Origin: Spirochaetota bacterium
GTDB lineage: Bacteria; Spirochaetota; UBA4802; JAFGDQ01
DNA length: 64,000 bases
Reading direction: 5' to 3'
Assembly: GCA_016932015.1 (NCBI GenBank)
Contig: JAFGDQ010000086.1
Span: 1-64,000 of the forward strand
Part shown: positions 60,786 through 64,000 of the stretch, piece by piece
How the letters are laid out: each line of letters opens with the position of its first letter
How positions within the stretch are numbered: position 1 is the first letter of the stretch
Notes under the pieces: generated by a model
What the model was told of the DNA's origin: nothing
What the model saw: only the letters and a program-made list of their open reading frames with translations
Database searches by the model: none
Position numbers and translations under genes: made by a program

Positions 60786-62720
60786 CTAAATGTGGCTGCG
60801 TGTGTAATTAAGCAGCCCGCCTTCAAGCAGAATTTTTCTTTGTCTTCTAGAAGCGAATAACTTAAAAGTGTAATTTTTTCCCGCAATATTAACAACTATT
60901 GTTTCTTTCTCTTTTACCTGTTTTCTTAAGTAGGTTGCGATAAATTCGTCCGACATATTCAGTGAATCATAATCCGCGGGATTTTCAAAAATAAGCGGCA
61001 GAATTCCGAAGTTGATAAGATTTGATGAATGTATTCTTTCAAATGATTTCGCGAAAACAAGCCGTACTCCAAGAAACATGGGGCATATGGCAGCATGTTC
61101 CCTTGAGGAACCCTGCCCGTAGCTTTCTCCGCCGAGTATGGCGGTAAAAACATTGTTATTTTTATTTTCAAAAGTTCTTTTTGAGAAATTTCCGTCAACA
61201 TTTTCAAATACGAATTCAGCATATTTAGGAATATTTGAACGGTACTTAAGACGCTGGCCCGCAGGCATTATGTGGTCAGTTGTAATCTTGTCCCCGACTT
61301 TCAGTCCAATGATGCCCGTTATTTCATCCATCAACGGTGTTGTAAAAGGGGGATCACCGATATTCGGGCCTCTTTCTATTTCCGAATTTTTTCCTTCAGG
61401 AAGCGGTTCAAGTATCATTGAATCATCAATGCTGAATTTTTCAGGGATCGCGATTACAGGATAGTCCGATTCAGGATAGTCAAGAGGATCCACGAGTTTT
61501 CCCTCTATCGCGGACAGGGCTGCTGTCTCAGGACTTACAAGATAAATACCGGCCGATTCCGTACCGGATCTCCCGAGAAAGTTTCTGTTGTTTGTTCTTA
61601 GGGATACGGCGTCGGAAACAGGAGACTGGCCCGCGCCTATGCAGAAGCCGCACGCGGATTCCATTATTCTTGCTCCGGATTTAATCAGCTCAAGCAGAGC
61701 TCCGTTTTCCGCAATCATTTCGAAAACCTGCTTTGAGCCCGGGGCAACTATAAAGCTGATATCCGGATTTACTTTTTTATCTTTCAGGATTTCAGCTGCT
61801 GTCATCAAGTCTTTATATGATGAGTTTGTGCAGCTTCCGATTGCAACCTGGTCAATTTTCATACCTTTAAGTTCCGAGATATTTTTCACATTATCAGGGG
61901 AATGAGGGCAGGCTGCCATCGGCTGTATTTCAGTCAGGTCAAGATCAATCACTTTGTCGTATTCCGCGTCTTCATCCGGCAGAATTTCCTTCCATGCATC
62001 AGCCCTGTCCTGAGCTGTGAGGAATTCTTTTGTAATTTCATCGCTTGGGAAAACTGATGTTGTAACGCCAAGCTCAGCACCCATATTTGTTATTGTAGCA
62101 CGCTCAGGCACACTCAGAGTTTTTACGCCTTTACCCGTGTATTCCACCACGCATCCCACATTTCCCTTTGTAGTAAGTATTTCCAGAACTTTGAGTATAA
62201 CATCCTTTGCGCTTACCCAGGGCCTCAATTTTCCGGTAAGATTTACGCTTATAACAGAAGGGCAGGTCATGTAAAAAGGACCCCCGCCCATTGCAACCGC
62301 AACCTCAAGTCCGCCTGCTCCGATCGCGATCATTCCGATGCCTCCGCCTGTCGGTGTGTGGCTGTCTGAGCCCAGAAGCGTTGCTCCCGGTTTTCCGAAT
62401 CTTTCAAGATGGACCTGATGGCATATTCCGTTTCCCGCTTTTGAAAAGTAAATTCCGTAATTTGCGTTCATTGTCTGCAGATACTTATGGTCATCGGCAT
62501 TTTCAAATCCAACCTGAAGGGTGTTATGATCAACATATGAAACAGACAGGTCTGTTTTAACTCGCGGTATTTTCATTGCCTCAAACTGCAGATACGCGAG
62601 AGTGCCTGTAGCGTCCTGAGTAAGAGTCTGGTCTATTCTGATTCCTATCTCATTTCCTCGGGTTAGTGTCCCTTCAACTAAATGTTCTTTTAGAATTTTG
62701 TAACAAACTGAATCACCCAT
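60786..62720 (-). CDS. Aconitate hydratase (aconitase)
   Basis: Aconitase interconverts citrate and isocitrate. The 644-aa protein has the [4Fe-4S] ligand regions GSCTNSSYKD and SACGFCIGAGQSP, the substrate segment LGSDSHTPTGGG near residue 115 and the swivel domain (SREHAAICPMFLGVR, near residue 540). It is the shorter aconitase type found in anaerobes such as Clostridium, Geobacter and Thermotoga. An FHA-domain gene lies 25 bp upstream on the same strand. Confidence 0.94.
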   Translation of the reverse strand: MGDSVCYKILKEHLVEGTLTRGNEIGIRIDQTLTQDATGTLAYLQFEAMKIPRVKTDLSVSYVDHNTLQVGFENADDHKYLQTMNANYGIYFSKAGNGICHQVHLERFGKPGATLLGSDSHTPTGGGIGMIAIGAGGLEVAVAMGGGPFYMTCPSVISVNLTGKLRPWVSAKDVILKVLEILTTKGNVGCVVEYTGKGVKTLSVPERATITNMGAELGVTTSVFPSDEITKEFLTAQDRADAWKEILPDEDAEYDKVIDLDLTEIQPMAACPHSPDNVKNISELKGMKIDQVAIGSCTNSSYKDLMTAAEILKDKKVNPDISFIVAPGSKQVFEMIAENGALLELIKSGARIMESACGFCIGAGQSPVSDAVSLRTNNRNFLGRSGTESAGIYLVSPETAALSAIEGKLVDPLDYPESDYPVIAIPEKFSIDDSMILEPLPEGKNSEIERGPNIGDPPFTTPLMDEITGIIGLKVGDKITTDHIMPAGQRLKYRSNIPKYAEFVFENVDGNFSKRTFENKNNNVFTAILGGESYGQGSSREHAAICPMFLGVRLVFAKSFERIHSSNLINFGILPLIFENPADYDSLNMSDEFIATYLRKQVKEKETIVVNIAGKNYTFKLFASRRQRKILLEGGLLNYTRSHI

Positions 62721-62745
62721 ATTTTAATCTAATCCTTGTATAACT

Positions 62746-63072
62746 TTATATTCCAGGATTGTCCCAGTTAAACTGTATTTCCGTCTGTCCCAGAGTGATA
62801 ATATCCCCGGTGTCCAGATTTCTCTGCTGGAACTTGTTCCCGTTTACTTTTGTTTTGTTTAAACTCTGCAAGTCGATTATTGTAAAATGATCATCCCTGA
62901 AAACGACCTGACAATGCTTATTTGAGACATATTCATCAGTCAGTTTCATATCACAGGCTTCATTTCTTCCAATCGTTATTGTTTTGTTTTCGATTGTAAA
63001 TTTTGTGCCTTTGTCAATGCCTGATATTACCTCCAGATATACATCTTTTGGTATAATGATGTTTTCTTCCAT
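62746..63072 (-). CDS. FHA-domain protein
   Basis: The 108-aa protein is almost entirely a forkhead-associated domain: TIGRNEACDMKLTDEYVSNKHCQVVF, where Arg and Ser-Asn-Lys-His match phosphothreonine-binding residues, then NKTKVNGNKF. It binds phosphothreonine partners; no kinase is adjacent. GGAGC lies upstream of the ATG. It shares an operon with aconitase. Confidence 0.92.
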   Translation of the reverse strand: MEENIIIPKDVYLEVISGIDKGTKFTIENKTITIGRNEACDMKLTDEYVSNKHCQVVFRDDHFTIIDLQSLNKTKVNGNKFQQRNLDTGDIITLGQTEIQFNWDNPGI

Positions 63073-63500
63073 AATATAGCTCCTTTATTATACAATTAAT
63101 TAACTATTTATACCAATAAATTAACTTGTTTACTTCAGGATGTTTTTATAGTTATCCGGGAAATCTCCTGAAGTTCTACTGCGAGGCTAATTATTATATC
63201 AATACTGCAAATTTGCGGAAAGTTAATCGAACTAATATAATAAATTTTTTAAAGATCGGAAATAATCAGGATTAGCCATGTTACATAAAAAAAAAATTCA
63301 GGTCAAGATAAATCATGGCAGTATTGTACGGGAATTTTATATATTATTTATAGAATGTAAAGAAATCGGATAATAACATAAAAATACTTGCACAACAATG
63401 AATTTATGCTGTATTTGTTAAATATATATAATATTTATCTGTTTTATGTAGGTTTTATTGTATAATAAACTGATATATAGTAATTGATGAGTTGTTTTTA
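63073..63500. promoter_or_regulatory. Divergent region between the FHA and clpS genes
   Basis: This 428-bp AT-rich gap has no ORF. A perfect 9-bp inverted repeat ACTTCAGGA / TCCTGAAGT spans 63132-63174 and could be an operator or hairpin. TATAAT at 63461-63466, 35 bp before the clpS ATG, is a plausible -10 element, though I see no good -35. Confidence 0.4.
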
Positions 63501-63836
63501 ATGGATGAAAAAGATAATAAAGAAAATGAAACAAGTGAATCGTTTGAAGCTGAATTAGGGCTTAAATCAGAGAGTAAACTGGCAGAACCTAGGATGTACA
63601 GGGTTCTTATGCACAATGACCATTATACAACAATGGAATTCGTTGTGGAGGTTCTAATGAAAATTTTTCATAAGCCGGGCGCGGAAGCTACAAAGATTAT
63701 GCTTGATATACATAAAAAAGGGATGGGAATCTGCGGCGTATACACTTATGATATTGCAGTTACAAAAATATCGGAAGTCCATAAGCTGGCTAAAAAGTCA
63801 CAATATCCTTTGAAGTGCAGCTATGAGGAAGCTTAA
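63501..63836 (+). CDS. clpS: ATP-dependent Clp protease adaptor ClpS
   Basis: ClpS hands N-degron substrates to ClpA. The ATG at 63501 gives a 111-aa protein (an in-frame TTG at 63492 is unlikely). Conserved MYRVLMHNDHYTTMEFVVEVL is the ClpS N-degron pocket, followed by KIMLDIHKKGMGICGVYTYDIA. The acidic N-terminal tail of about 30 residues is typical. clpA begins 88 bp downstream. Confidence 0.95.
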   Translation: MDEKDNKENETSESFEAELGLKSESKLAEPRMYRVLMHNDHYTTMEFVVEVLMKIFHKPGAEATKIMLDIHKKGMGICGVYTYDIAVTKISEVHKLAKKSQYPLKCSYEEA

Positions 63837-63924
63837 TAATGCTTGTTATTATATTTGAGATAAGTTATAAGATATTGTTTAAATATAGTAAAAATTTTTA
63901 ATAATTAAGATGAAAGAGATTTAA

Positions 63925-64000
63925 ATGGAAATAAATGAAGAATTAAATCAGATAATAATGTCGGCTTTTAATGAAGCAAGTTCCAGAAATCATGAATATC
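63925..64000 (+). CDS. clpA: Beginning of ClpA (partial)
   Basis: The ATG at 63925 opens a frame to the window end: MEINEELNQIIMSAFNEASSRNHEY (25 codons). The helical start with an NEAxxR-HEY pattern fits the N-domain of ClpA/ClpC, and the position directly after clpS supports ClpA. The gene continues outside the window. Confidence 0.75.
   Translation, partial: MEINEELNQIIMSAFNEASSRNHEY

Overview
The window is a low-GC (by eye under 40%) chromosomal segment from a diderm, probably anaerobic bacterium. Diderm features are lipobox lipoproteins, a predicted beta-barrel protein, KDO/heptose enzymes (KdsD, GmhB-like) and a ClpS-ClpA pair. Anaerobic features are the short ThiC, a sulfide-type Thi4, selenocysteine machinery and a molybdo-hydroxylase with beta-oxidation genes. 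RNase Y, a DUF2225 protein, HEAT/TPR proteins and lineage-specific lipoproteins fit Spirochaetota or a relative. That placement is inference; the window has no rRNA or phylogenetic marker that I can test.

Layout. 1-3.6 kb: selenocysteine cluster (tRNA-Sec, selA, selB). 3.7-7.8 kb: second-messenger genes (HD-GYP protein, class I adenylate cyclase). 8.0-15.5 kb: rightward housekeeping genes (coaX, NlpC/P60 lipoprotein, coaD, rny, dxs, tlyA, gmhB-like), with a cluster of DnaA-box-like sequences after coaX. 15.5-20.6 kb, leftward: lysC, an unknown lipoprotein plus beta-barrel, truA, DUF2225. 20.9-30.4 kb: STAS, YggU and MnmC-like genes, an unrecognised 610-aa protein, YjbQ, a giant HEAT protein with a degenerate cyclase-like domain, a TPR protein and an orphan oligopeptide ABC ATPase. 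30.7-32.7 kb: polyamine pair (pyruvoyl arginine decarboxylase and a deoxyhypusine-synthase-like protein).

32.8-47.6 kb is a leftward catabolic island. It holds a three-subunit molybdenum hydroxylase, its likely maturation genes (MoxR ATPase, VWA/CoxE, CoxG-like), two small Cys proteins, and beta-oxidation genes (thiolase, enoyl-CoA hydratase, 3-hydroxyacyl-CoA dehydrogenase, acyl-CoA dehydrogenase with DUF1638). Three upstream regions in the island carry what looks like one tandem palindromic operator (two 19-bp palindromes, 20 bp centre to centre). This suggests one unidentified, probably dimeric, regulator controlling the whole island.

48.0-64 kb: xseA-xseB-kdsD-lipoprotein; a 770-bp gene-free region with promoter-like sequences, a 33-bp long hairpin and a second perfect 13-bp stem (candidate structured RNA); ileS-lspA; a TPP riboswitch with terminator ahead of thi4 and thiC; a 100-bp MITE-like element with GTAA ends and a perfect 8-bp target duplication; an NSS transporter with its tiny MetS-type subunit; aconitase, FHA protein, clpS and the first codons of clpA.

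The items I rate most worth following are the shared tandem operator of the catabolic island, the structured region at 51.1-51.5 kb, the MITE, and the HEAT/degenerate-cyclase protein. No CRISPR array, phage, intact transposase or obvious defence system is visible.
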